The translations under genes were made by a program, and so were the position numbers. The notes below the pieces were generated by a model. That model saw nothing but the letters and a program-made list of their open reading frames with translations. It did not search any database and was not told the DNA's origin. Below, one piece after another: positions 10,242 through 22,235 of a DNA stretch of 64,000 nucleotides. The first letter of the stretch is position 1; every line of letters starts with the position of its first letter. The DNA lies in contig NW_026570337.1 of NCBI RefSeq assembly GCF_019649055.1, positions 1-64,000 of the forward strand, read 5' to 3'. The DNA is from Paramacrobiotus metropolitanus. Lineage: Eukaryota; Tardigrada; Eutardigrada; Parachela; Macrobiotidae.

Positions 10242-10710
10242 ATTTGCGAATAAACCTTGAGCAAGAAAAATGACAGTAATAATTTTTCTGAAGCAAGCAA
10301 AATGGTGGAGAAAGTTGAGCGTAATTAGTTTAGGAAATCAAGTGGATTATGTTGTTATCGAAAATCTACTGCCTGTACAACACTGCGGAAGTTTTTATGA
10401 TGGGAAATTCAAGCTGCTTTCACGGCAGTTCGCTAGGTTGGTCAGGGGAGGTATGACTGTCGGTTGATTCACCACTACATCGCTGCGTGGACATTGGCGC
10501 ATTTGACAGCAGCGATGTTATCATTCTCGAGTGGAATCTCTCCAGTCCCGGCGAATTGTCAACTGGTGTACCTGGAAGTCTGATGGCATCGCTTACGCCG
10601 GCAATCGTGCAACCGCCGCTGACTAATAAATACTTGACGTTGAACGTACAGTGTGCATGCCATATTTTAAAGCATTACAACACAGCGCCTCATTTCCAAG
10701 CCGATCAGTC

Positions 10711-10971
10711 AAAGTGATTAATATTATACAGTGGCGGAACAAAATTGAATTCGCCGTAAAGCAAGCGTAACTGGTTTCCTACTTGGTGGTCGGGGAGCGC
10801 TCTGATTTCACCCGATGCTTCAACATAGAGAGAGTATATCGGTAGAAATTAGTACACATGCTCTGTATGCTGCAGCTCCTATCCGTCCCCGTCCCCCTAT
10901 CAAGAACTCGATTACGCTTGCTTTACCGTAAATTCGATTTTGTTCCGCCACTGTTTAATATTAATCACTTT
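10711..10971. mobile_element. foldback MITE, about 260 bp
   Basis: Long, nearly perfect inverted arms. On the left AAAGTGATTAATATTA, then CAGTGGCGGAACAAAATTG from 10729 and GTAAAGCAAGCGTAA; the complement runs to 10971. The arms stay similar for about 100 bp each with a small unpaired centre. CAGTGGCGG is a common hAT-like terminus, but pairing continues outside it, so the true ends are unclear. No ORF inside. Confidence 0.75.
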
Positions 10972-11246
10972 GGATCAGTTCTGTCGACAGAGCGTACGTG
11001 TTGTCGAACGATTAAAATTGTTGCCAGCCGGCGTGTTTGCAGTGTGTGTTGGCCTGTATTAAAAAGAGTTTTCCTATTAGGGCTGTATTACTTTTTCGGC
11101 AACTGGTCACTTTCGCTGTAAGCCGGTGATGATAGTTATGTAACGTAGCCATGCCACAGAGATGGGGATTCGGAGGGAATATGAAGACGACCTCTCGCGA
11201 AAGTGAACAAACAGGAAATACCGCAGTACTTCCTCTTCGCAATTTC

Positions 11247-11303
11247 GGGGGAGGTTTTAAACGTCTGCATGTTGTAGTTTCCGGGGAGGTTTTAAACGTC
11301 TGC
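11247..11303 (+). repeat. short direct repeat
   Basis: GGGGAGGTTTTAAACGTCTG occurs twice, starting at 11248 and 11283, 35 bp apart, in otherwise gene-free sequence. Confidence 0.6.
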
Positions 11304-12510
11304 TGCGGTTAACCGTGGCATAGTTGAATTGTTTAGAATTTCGGGTACTGGGACGTCGACTTGTGGGTGTGAAACGTTGTCACCGCTGTAATAAGATAGC
11401 GGTTGACTGTGATGAAGGGTTCAGTGTGATGAAGTTCAGAAGTACACTGCACAGCAACACCGGAAGTACCTATGTACTTCAAGCATTCAAGAAAAGCGCA
11501 CTTGTTACGCGTGAATTCCCTATGTATTTTCCGCGACAATTCTTGGTACTCGTACAGTGATTAACAACGGCACGGGATCGGATACTGGTGAAGCGGCAAT
11601 ATTCTAACGGCTATCCCTAACTGCTGCTGCTGCAGTATGAAAATGCTGTATTCGTCTACGGGTACTCTTTTATCGATAAGCTATTAACAGAAATGGTGGA
11701 GCAGTAAGTACTGGATTGCGACGCGGCACAATTTAACGAGCCATACCATGACCGTCAACAACGCTTTAAACTTGAAACAACATCATACCTTTAACGAACA
11801 ATACAGTACTACCAATTTTTAATAAAATCTTTGAATACCGATGCATTTAACCTGAGAATCAACCGATACAGGCGTACGAGCACAAAGCGGCACGGCTGCA
11901 CTCGCAACAAACAGCTCTGATGCAGTGAAAATGCATAATGAGGTATCACGAAAACATCTACTTTAGCAGTTTCATTTGTAGTTTTCGTGCACCTTTTTAC
12001 CGGTCACGTCAATCACGATCGTCAGGGCAGAAAAAGCTCGTTTCGCAGCAATATAAATCACTGTACCTGTTAAGGTATTAGGAAAAGTCTTTAAACTTCA
12101 CTACAGTGAAACCTCTTTAATACATATACCTCGGTTAAGAAAACTGCGTACGTAATGTAAGGAGTGCGGAACTCTGTAAGGTGTACGTAAGGTATTTTTT
12201 TAAGTGTACAGTAATTTTGGTTAGTGTTTTGGTCTACTTAATACGGAGGGTGTACGTATCAGGGAGGTTTTACAATAAATGAAAAAGCCCAATAGATTTT
12301 CGTACTGATTCACCGTCGCAGCGCTGGCCGAAGGCCTGCACAGTGACGGTGTACGAAACTTGGCTGCATTTTGTTCTTCATTAATTATTTTCATCTTGCC
12401 TGAAGTACCATATTATGAGGCGCATTTGTACGACGTATTTGTGCTCGAAGACCGAAGTGACACGTACAGCTGATGATTATAAGGATTCGCTTGGGAAGTA
12501 CAGTATGAGC
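11304..12510. other. no gene seen
   Basis: AT-rich sequence with only short, unsupported ORFs on both strands. Confidence 0.4.
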
Positions 12511-13100
12511 GCAGGAGGCTTCGGCTTCGTTTACCGTCAATATTGACTGGATCGGACTGGTGGCAGACCAGAGAACCCTACGTCCCAAGGCTCAAGGCTG
12601 CGATTGCTTCAGCGACTCTCTGAACACGGTGGTGCTTGGCAACATCCCAGAGGTTATCGTCACTTCGTTATATGAAGCGCGGCTTATTGCCTTGCGGAAT
12701 AAGAACGGACGGTGGACTGCGCTTAGTCGTGATGTGTGACGTGCACCGTCGCATCGCCGCACACGGTAAGCGTCACACAGTTCGAGTGGATGTACACCTT
12801 GGAACAGGGGGTGACTCGCCGTACAGCTTCTGGTCCAAAGTGGCGGTCTGGGCGCTGCCATGTGGCCGACGGGATATCCAGTGCAACGTCCGCCTGCCGG
12901 CGCACATCGGTCCCCGGCCGGCGCATCTGGTCTTCCTTTCGGCCCTCCATCACCGTCTGTCGCTGGATGCTAGTCGCGTCCAACACACGGGCAACGGCAT
13001 CATGGCCAGCATATTTGAAAACTGGCTGGACGATGAGTCTTTCAGTATCTCTGTCGGCTTACGGCTGGACGGTAAAATCGTGAGGCCCATGCCCGCGTAA
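12511..13100 (+). pseudogene. fragmentary coding region, unknown protein
   Basis: From about 12511 one frame reads as ordinary protein (AQEASASFTVNIDWIG ... NIPEVIVTSLYEARLIALRN ... WTALSRDV) and stops at about 12739. From 12760-12830 the reading moves to other frames (SVTQFEWMYTLEQG; then SPYSFWSKVAVWALPCG ... SIFENWLDDESFSISVGLRLDG) and ends at 13100. The pieces together look like one intracellular protein, faintly like a MATH-type fold (FEW ... SPYSFW), with frame breaks from decay or missing bases. A function is not assigned. Confidence 0.35.
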
Positions 13101-15034
13101 GACGTGAAAGGGATGTCACGGAAAGGGACCTTCATGGCTTGACTTGCACGAAGTGCATCTGCAGAAGAGAACGCCATAACGGGATAAACGATACTGTCAT
13201 ACGGTCGCAACGCCGGCACTGAATCTCATTCGGAGCCCGTTGGTTTTGACTGCGACGGCGGTAAGCGCCCGGACGGAGCGGCACGATCGAAATGGTTTCG
13301 CGGTATGCCGTTGGTTTGGAATGTCACGTGTCGGGATACTATGCATCTGCACTTGCCCACGTTTGTTCGTTGACATACTTCAGCGAGTCGGAAGCATCAT
13401 CACTTACTCGGAACTCGTATTCGGAACTCGTATTCGTGCTGGCAGTGAAAACAATTATACAGTACTGGTTGCGAAATGGTAGCCGAAAAAGCAACAAGTA
13501 TATAATCTATTTGAAAATAACATTAAACAGAGACTTACCTTCGTGAATTAACAAGGGTTCCTTTCGTGGTAGTTGTCGCCCACGTCTTATCATCCTTGCG
13601 GGAATGATGCTGCGCTCTGGGATTATCGTGATTAAATACCACAAGAAGAGAGAATAATAGTAGGTTATACTACTTTCTTTTCTTGTGGCATTTAACCCAG
13701 ATTTTACAGGGTCCGGAGGTACTTGCAGCATTCACCAGAGATGCGACATCGGGAGCTAATAATGCTTCTTGGTGGAGGTAAATGGGCGCACGCTCAGCTG
13801 TGCCATTTCCTTACATTGACGTAGTGATTTGCCTCCAACTGCGTCTCTCCCACTTGTCCAATAAACACACTCCTCTAACGACGGCTGCAGTCAGCAGCAG
13901 CATCGCGGGGATTAGAAAGGTTCGAAAAAAAAACAATCCATAATAATGCATTATGGATTGTGACGAAACTTTATTTTTGCTTATTATTCAATATATAATA
14001 AATGAATACGATCTGGTAACTCAGAATTTTGGAAAGATCATGCAGTAATAAGTACGCAAACCATAGTACGACCGTTTTTTCATGGCCTTAAATAATCGGA
14101 CGTAAGCAGCACGCTGAGCAATGGCACGCTGCATGTGTTAATACTGCAGTTGATTGGGCACGTTCACAAGTTCACGATACTCGGCGTTAATCGAACAACG
14201 GATAGCCTAATTATTGCACAATCTGGCACATTGCGCACAGTGTGCGACAATTAGGCCGTTGATGTATAGTTTGTTGTTATAAATAACAACCATGAAAATG
14301 GCGAAATCTGCTATCGTCGCATCAACGTTGAGGTCCGAGTCTCCGGGATCCTCCGGTAAACTTAGGCAGTCCAGATGTAAGTATATACGGTTAATTATAT
14401 AAAATCAATTTTATTCGACAACAGCCAGTATACATATAATAATGCGCTTGCGCGGGTTACACTAATAATAAAAATTTCAAATTTTAAACATTGAAAAAAC
14501 AGCCAAAATCATGAGCCAAAAACAGTCTTTCATGAGTTTAGAACGTGCGTTAAATGTACCCAGAGATGCAGCTGCATCATTTCCTCTTACTACCGCTACA
14601 CTTAAACGTTGTCTCAAATTAAAAAGGCTGTAGATCGAGGATCCCCGGTAACATCACGGATCTTGATCTCGGATTATATAGAATGTATATTCCCTCTATA
14701 TATATATATATTACTGTTCTGAGCACAGCTAGTTATTTTAAATTAAATCGCGTTCGAAGCGCTCAAAAAAATGCTTATATCAGTCTAATAAAGCTAAAAT
14801 TTTACTACAGCTGAAAAAACGTAAAAACGTATGATGCGGTGCATTGCGGTCGATAGCCGTAGACTACAGCACAGTGTAAACGAACTCTCTTTCAATTCTT
14901 CTGCCACGCCCAATGTCCAAAGCAGATGACAATACAGTAGTTTTTTACGCTCAATGCTATGACAATGAACAAACGGTTCAATGAACAAAATAGACTACAG
15001 TAATCTGTAGTGATGTAGTTTGTTTAAGTAGTTT
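13101..15034. other. no gene seen; two hairpins
   Basis: No convincing CDS. About 13,615-13,705 can fold into a long imperfect hairpin (TTAAATACCACAAGAA pairs with TTCTTGTGGCATTTAA, with TAGTA/TACTA near the loop). A perfect 12-bp inverted repeat ACAATCCATAAT/ATTATGGATTGT with a 5-nt loop lies at 13,933-13,961. A TATATA microsatellite lies near 14,697. Confidence 0.45.
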
Positions 15035-15490
15035 TCAGTCGCAATAACTAGAGTAGTTCGATAGATGGGTGAGTATTGAGTAACCGCACTGCCGCTTTTC
15101 TCCAGTGCACAAAGCTCGCTGGTGAGTGAGAAGCCGAACGAGTGCTATCGAACGAACAACTGAGCTACCACTACTGGATCTGCACATAGTTAGTGACCGA
15201 AGTACCACTTTTCTGGTGTGCAAAGGTCGGTAGGCAAGTGGGTGACCGACCGGCTGAACATAACCATTGCGCACCGCTCGCTAGGTGGGTAGTGGTACTG
15301 AGTACCTGACGTAACGAAACGAGTGGTGGTGACTGTGAGAAACTGAAGTACCACTACTGTACATAGTGAGTGACCAATTTCCATTACTGTCCAATGCGCA
15401 GAGGCGACTAAGAGTTTGAGTTACCAAATTACCGTTATTTTTTTCAGCGCAAAATTGTGATAGGTGGTGAAGAGCTGAAGTAACACCACA
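15035..15490 (-). repeat. diverged satellite-like tandem repeat
   Basis: Irregular repetition of words such as GTGAGTGACCGAAGTACCACT, CCACTACTG, GTGCAAAGGTCG and GGTAGGCAAG, with units of roughly 60-90 bp. The same words occur on the other strand at 23,385-23,530, so it is a dispersed family. Confidence 0.5.
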
Positions 15491-15534
15491 ATCAGGAAAG
15501 TGCAGTAAAGCTAACGGCGATCTATGACATTTGA

Positions 15535-15660
15535 TGTGCTGCAAATATTATCGGACCACTTTACGAAATTGAATATGAGGTGTCAGATGTCCTTCGGGAC
15601 GTGTGCCACAACATGACGACAACACTGGCAAAGTCGACGGTAAACACAGGCAGCACATGT
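15535..15660 (+). repeat. dispersed repeat, copy A
   Basis: About 125 bp similar to 52,035-52,165: GTGCTGCAAATATTATCGG, TTTACGAAATTGAATATGAG, GACGTGTGCCACAACATG and ACACTGGCAAAGTCGACG all recur with scattered changes. It lies next to the satellite-like block; nature unknown. Confidence 0.55.
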
Positions 15661-17774
15661 GGCCGTAAAGTCCCGCATACAAGTAAACGCATCAGTTTTC
15701 CTCCCACCATATTGATCTGCAGCAGCGGATGTTTCCAGCCACATACCGGATCCCTGTATACGGCCTTTACAAATGCAGTACACGTATGTTTAACGGTTCC
15801 AGAAAGGTTATATTCCCAATTCCTTGTCGTATGTTTAATTCGTCACTAGTTGGAAGTAGGATTTTTTTGGAACTGTTACTTTTAAAAAAGCGATTTCGTT
15901 AATGCCTTGCTCTACTCGCAGATGCATTTGTCCCCGTTTTCAAGACTATCGTACTGTTGAAGGAGTGATCAGTACGTGAAATTCGTACTAATTTTAACGT
16001 ATTTTCCTAGTATCCAGCGTACAGAGCGTTCCCAATATTTTCGTCCTAAAATTCTTTCCATTACGTCGTGCGCTGTGTTTGTCCCTGTAGTTTTTGTTGA
16101 AGCCTACGGTCCCGTTGCCCGTTGCAACGGACAAGAAACATCTTTTTCATTTTTATGTACGTACTATACGTCATGCAAACCTTGCAGGCTGTTGTTGAAA
16201 GATTATACTGAGATGCTCATAATCCTGGCGAGGGTTGTACATTTCTTCGCCACACAGCTTGTAGGGCGGCGACATGTACAACCCTTGTCAGGGTGACGAG
16301 CGCATTATCCCCTTCACGATATAGTTAATCATCCCGTGGTGCCCAGTTTATCTGCTGACGCATTATGTCACATATATTTGTTTTTTCTGCGGTTTGTCCT
16401 ACCGTTTTTATTATTCTTCACCTATCCGCAACGGGGTCCATTGATCCATTGCGCCCCGTTTTTCCCGTGTTCGATGACACCGATCCATGTCAACACGCAT
16501 CACGCAATGTAACCGACGCGGTAAATACGAGACTGGATGGATCTATTTTTAAGCCGGCATATCGCTGTTTTGCCGGCCTTGCTTTTTGTCGACGCTGTTA
16601 CGAAAACCAATAGTCGCATGAAAAATGGTCCACCCAGTTTCAAATTTTATTGTAAATTATATTTGTACTTCATGATCAAGCCACCTGAATAATACGCACA
16701 ATATGGAAGTATAATCCTCTGACAGGCAGCGATATTAATCACAAAATTTAATTACAGTACATGTACAAGTAGTGTATGTACGAACTCGTACAGATGATGT
16801 ACGAGTTTCTCGAGAATCTGGAAAATCTGTGGATAACGCGTCGTAGCAGAGGGATAACAATGTCCGGTGTCGTTGTTATCTTTAGCCTTGCGTTGTTCGG
16901 TTGGTTCCGTAGCGAGCATCGAATCAATGAAAAATATATGACCGCTACTGTGCCACATAAATAACAATCATCCAGAACCACCATGGTAAGGAACGTTGCA
17001 GCTGGAGCAGTAATTCACCATTCCTGTTGTCATATTCCTTAGCAAAGTGGATGCTTCACAGCGCCAAATCTCTGCAGCAAATAACCCCCCGTGTCGGAGA
17101 GATCATAGACGGGATTTCATCTTGAATTGGACAAGTGCCGTCGATATGTTTTAGTGGTAATAGAATTTAAAACCGCTGAGTCGCTGACTTACCGTTGAGT
17201 GCTGAGCCTATCATTTCACGCAAAGCCGATGGTTGGTATCTGGCAATCAATCAACCGAACAAATGGCCAGTTCATCATCAAACCACAACGTTGTAACTAA
17301 GGTAAATAGGGAATTTTCTTGCTCTGCGCCACGCTGCTGCAACGCCAAGATGGGAAAGACCAACTCTTGAGTGTCAAAGCACTGATGCGTGGTTTATGGC
17401 ATCCAGAAATACGTGCGCGTTTGTACGGATTTTCTAGTGATGTGCTACTACAGCTTTCAGCCACCTTATTTACGAATTTTCCAGAACTTTTACTTACTAT
17501 TAACCCCAAAATTTTCAAATACTTCCTTACTACGTATTACTTACTTTTCCAGTTTTTCCCACCCAATTACTTACTAATTATACTAAATAAAGTGTATTTA
17601 ATTTTTTATTCACTGCTGTTATTAGAGTTGGGACACTTGTGCATTTCATGAAGGAAACCAAATTACTGTACTTGCTTTATGCGAACCTACGGACTGTATA
17701 GCTGAAATTATCTGCGGAGGGGAAATCCGATTTCTCCTCCGCAAAAAATTCCAGCCAACCTTGGCAAGGCGGCG
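15661..17774. other. no supported gene
   Basis: Short ORFs only. 16,776-16,964 on the plus strand encodes a small hydrophobic segment (SGVVVIFSLALFGWF) but lacks other support. Confidence 0.35.
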
Positions 17775-19930
17775 CTATTCCGGCATACTTGGATTTCCCT
17801 TGGCTGCTGCTATCAGGTAGCGAAGCAACACGAAACGGTAAAATTTGAGAGTCATCCTGCCGGAGATCTCTATGCGGTAGAACAAGAGTAGTCTAAATGC
17901 ATCCATCAACACTGGAATTATTGTGTCAGCGGTGTATCCGGTAATAGCGGCCAGAGAGGCCTGCATGTGGCATGCTCAGTGGAAAATGGTTTATTTAGCG
18001 CAAGCCGACTTGAATATCGATCGAGTATTTGGTGGAGTTGACGGTCATGCGGCACTCATGCCCACCTGTTTGGCGTCGTCGCCGGCCGTTTGCATCGTAA
18101 TACTGTAAATCATGGTGGAAAACGCAGTATCCGAAGTTCCCGTGCTCAACCTAAGCGGAATACTTCCAGAAAGCCATACGTGACCGTTTGGCTTTCTCAA
18201 CAATGCTCAGAATAACCGAAATGTACAGTATGGCTCTTTGAAGTCGGACACTTATCGGCGCGGAGTATGGCGGCTAGGTCCTAGTTGGCTTGAACTTCCC
18301 AGTAAATGTAAAAGAGCAACGTAAGATTTGGTGAAAGTACGGTTATTGTTGCATGCACATATAGTCTCCCACACTGTCGTTTGGCTGAACTCGCTCAAAA
18401 TAAAATTTTGCAAATCTAACCCACAACTCAACCGTCCTCCGTGCCTTGCCGGCAATTCGATTTGTTTTGCGATACGCATACTCAGTTGTACTGATTGGCT
18501 TGTAACGATCAGGCCGGCCGTGCTTGATACCGTACGCGTACCGATGCAGTACCAGCACTACTGCCTAGTGCCTACACAGAGATGTTTCTACCACAATGAG
18601 CCGGCCCGCGCTCAAGCTCGGACTTGGAATCGGACTTGGACTACTAAAACTTGGACTCGGACTTCACTTGGAATCTAAAACTGGGACTTCACTTAAAATT
18701 AGACTTGGACTTACTTGGACTTTAAAATTTAGACTCCACTTAAAATTGGACTTGGACTTTATTTGGACTCTAAAACTTGGACTTTAAGACTTAGACTTGA
18801 ATTTAGGCGTTTCTTATGTTTCTTACCTATGTCTTCTTACGATTCCTCATGTTTTCTTAGGTTTCACAGTCTTAGGTTTTTAGGCCTCTTAGGTTTCTTA
18901 GGTTTTCAGGTTTCTTAGATTTCTTAGGTTTTAAGGTCTCTTAGGTTTCTTAAAACATAAGAAACGCCTAGATTCAAGTCTAAGTCTTAAAGTCCAAGTT
19001 TTAGAGTCCAAGTGAAGTCCAAGTCCAAGGTTTAGTAGTCTGAGTCCAAGTCCGAGATTGAGCGCGGGCCCAATGTGCCCTGTCAGCCTGGTATACCGCC
19101 TGCATGGTGACGATACAGCGAAAATATGGCTAACGCACAATGACGCGCATCGGTTCCCGTGAGCCGCATTACCGGCAGTACTTCCCTTCCCGCGTGCATA
19201 TTCCGGCCTTGATTTACTCGTAAAGTCGATACGTAGGAAGTAGTGCTCTAGCTAGACCACGGCTGGTATGCCACGGCAAATACAACTCGTAAAGCTTGAG
19301 TGCGGTGCTAACGTTTCGAAGAATAACAACGTAGCTCATTCTGGAGAGCGACCGAATGTTATTAATTACACATGAGTTAAAGACTGCGGTCAACATCACC
19401 TCAGTTTCCAACTTTTGTAATTTACAGAAACGAATTGAGCACTGAGTCTGAATTAAGTCACTCACTGTACAGACTCTGAATAATATCTGTTGTGTACTGT
19501 AAAGTTATCTGTTGTGTTATTGTGTCTAATGGATTAGCTGATATTTACAGCAAAAAGCGTAATCAGACGGTGATTATTTACCCGGAATAATACCATACCC
19601 GTAAACTCAGCCTTCAGAATTTCCGATGTGAGAGAGCATATTTTCAGGGCCAAATACCAGATTGTCCAGGAAAATCGCGAGGTAACCGACTAACCAGACA
19701 GTTGTCGCAAAGTGCGGAGCACCACCATGACACAACAAGTGTCAAGATGGAATGCCAGAAGCGCGTGTTGCCACAAGAGTCAAGTGAGGCATTCCTTTGA
19801 TCTCCACGGTTATATTTTGTCAGCAGGGTGTACGAAAAGCACACGAAGCAGTTCATGATTACGAATCCGCTGAAAGCAGTCTGAAAGGTTGCGAGCGCAA
19901 ATTTGCCGGGGAAACGGAAACTGTACAGTA
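17775..19930 (-). CDS. possible multi-exon membrane protein, weak
   Basis: Minus-strand islands look protein-like and partly hydrophobic: near 19,930-19,700 (FPGKFALATFQTAFSGFVIMN, then SILTLVVSWWCSA), and 17,966-17,775 (DAFRLLLFYRIEISGRMTLKFYRFVLLRYLIA). The last is faintly reminiscent of the end of insect gustatory-receptor-type proteins. A foldback repeat sits between them, and splice joins cannot be made confidently. It may be a decayed chemoreceptor-like gene or chance. Confidence 0.2.
18604..19069. repeat. foldback element built of GGACTT repeats
   Basis: Outer ends GCCCGCGCTCAA (18604) and its complement (to 19069). The arms consist of tandem variants of TTGGACTT/AAAACTTGGACT on the left and the complement on the right. 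The left arm is about twice as long as the right. The centre (about 18,820-18,950) is a different tandem motif, CTTAGGTTT. No coding potential. Confidence 0.8.
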
Positions 19931-20810
19931 ACGCACACCATTGGCGAATGCTAATAGTTTTGAATTGTTTCGTTGAATTGTTTAGGTATCACTAAATTAC
20001 CCTTCAAAAACACACCTTGCTCTAGTTATGATTCCTCTCTGTTTGCCTGCAGTAGGACATCAAAAGAAACGATAAAAATGCGGGTGGCAGTGTTGAAAAT
20101 ACTGTTCGAGTACTTTGTTAGTGCATTGACTGCATTTCAGTAAGCCATGGTTGTTCCTGTTGCCGCCAGCCACAGAAGCTGTCAATTCAATCAAGTGATT
20201 AATATATTGATTCCTACAGCGCAATTGAAAAAATATTGAGAATGTCGAAGTATGTTGAGTAAGTATTGTAACGAGTGTTAAGTTTAACACAGTTAAAAGT
20301 AATTTTACAATGACAGTTTGCTGATACACCCGTGCTCTACGCAGAACTTCCACCCGAATCCACCGTTTGCTGGTCTCATCACTTGCGCAAAGCTGACACG
20401 GCCACGAAAGCCTCTTTAGAAAAAGATGTCGAAGCAAAAAGCGTTCAAATTGCGTTCAGTCACGTTTACGGCATGTCTGCAGGTAAGAACGAGGTTGCAA
20501 AATCTGGCTTGCAAACTTGTTAACATGTATCTGTACATGGCTTACAGCTCGCCCATAAGTGGATTTACTTCTTAGCTTTAATTGCAATGAGACCAGGCAT
20601 AGAAAATGTATGTACAGATAGGTACCGGTAACAGACGAAGGTTTAACTTAACTTTATTGAGTTCTAGGCGACAACTTAGTCACACAGATAGGTTAGTACC
20701 ATATGCTCACAACTTAGGTTTAGTTTTGTAAAAGCAGTAGTTTGACAGAATTCTTCATCAGGCAATGAACTTTGAAGGAACACATAGAATGTCAGTTGTT
20801 GTGATCAAGG

Positions 20811-21836
20811 TCACGTAAAAATAAAGTAAAATACAGCAAGGTCGATAATAGCAGCAGCGATTCCCATGAAACATTTCACATAAGTGTTGACATGAAATTC
20901 CTCGCAGGCGGCGAGTTGTTATGGTGTTGTCTCTGTTGTGATACTGACAGCGTTTCCAAAGTATGCAACTTCGTAGTTGATCATGCGCTCCCAAACAGCT
21001 GGATAAGATGTGGACAATTCGATAGTATTTCGTGCAAGAATGTGCGACGAAAAACACACAGATGATAATTAAGCATAGCGGTTAATTTCAGAAAGTAGCT
21101 GATTGTCAAAATAAAAAGGATTTAGAGTATGAAATTAACATTAGATTATAAGTTATTTTACATAATTTTGAAAAATTAAATAGATCGTGCAGTCAGTACG
21201 CAGGCGCCAAAAGCAGGAAAAGACAGAACGAAATTTCGATTTGTTAAGTTGTTAATTAGTTCATACCATGCGATTTGTTAAGTTGTTAATAAGTTGGTTA
21301 CTTCACGAAGATACGTCCGTAATTTTCGTTAGCATGGCGGCGAGGCGTCATCCCGTGGATACCATGCTTCGTCGATTTGAATTTGGCTCTTTTCCGCTTA
21401 CCGATTGGGAAAAATTCCGCAATTTCCATGTGGAGTGGTCCTGTTTATTGTCGATTTTGATGGTACAGATAGCATGGAAAACAGAGGAGTATCCAGATTT
21501 AGTGGTGGCGTCGGCAGAGCCAGTTGTGTTAACATGGCTTTGGGTTCCGATAGACTTAACGTATTCAGTTGCGGAATAGTGGTTGAAACTGTCGGAAATG
21601 TGGTTCGCAAAACGTAATGTTTCGTTCTCAGAGGTATTCGAGGAAGCTTCTTCACTGCTGAGTTTCTCAAAATATTGTTGAAGATATTCGCAGATATCGT
21701 TCCCCAGTTTTGTGAAGATGGCAGTGTTGTCTTTGATGGCAGTGATAAGCATTAGCTTCTTTGAGATAATCGTAAAATCCACGCAATCTGGTAAAAGTAA
21801 TGTCGTGATTATAGACAAACATGATTTACGTAGCAT
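20811..21836 (-). CDS. putative membrane or secreted protein, two pieces
   Basis: The ATG at 21836 opens a Ser/Thr-rich segment with several N-glycosylation-type sites (to about 21,403, where a GTAAGC donor follows FSQS). Further down, 21,020-20,811 has a second protein-like stretch (SYPAVWERMINYEVAYFGNAV ... NTYVKCFMGIAAAIIDLAVFYFIF) with one transmembrane helix right before its stop. This stretch is cut by one in-frame TAA near 20,925. I could not find the acceptor linking the two. No family recognised. Confidence 0.3.
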
Positions 21837-22235
21837 AAGGCAGCATTAGAAAGGTCACGGTAGCATACGGCAATCGTGTAGTTGTGCGGTAAAGCAAACG
21901 CCTGGTCGGGTTCCAATGGTTTACGTACGTGAGTAAAAGTGCTAAATTTATTGATCGATCTCGACGTGAGCAAAAGTGAGCGTTTAATACGCTTAGCTTA
22001 GCTGATTTTGTGTTGACAATCATTTGTACGGCCGACAGAGAGATGGCTGCATGCGATTAGCCACTTTCTTTTAAGCGCGTATCGTTAGTACCGTACAAAG
22101 GTCTCTCGGAAGCGCGTACACGTCGAAACAAACATAAGATAATTATTTCGATCAGTACGAGCAGCAGCTTATCCAGCTGTCTGATAAATTTGCCGCAGGT
22201 TATCCTCTGTCGGCTTCCGGTCCCGGAAATTCAGT

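Noticed and set aside
12950-13219. Minus-strand ORF with protein-like composition
   Set aside because: It overlaps a better plus-strand reading and has no signal, domain or splice support.
18820-18950. TTAGG-like repeats as telomeric sequence
   Set aside because: The period is nine, the copies are irregular, and they form the centre of a foldback element.
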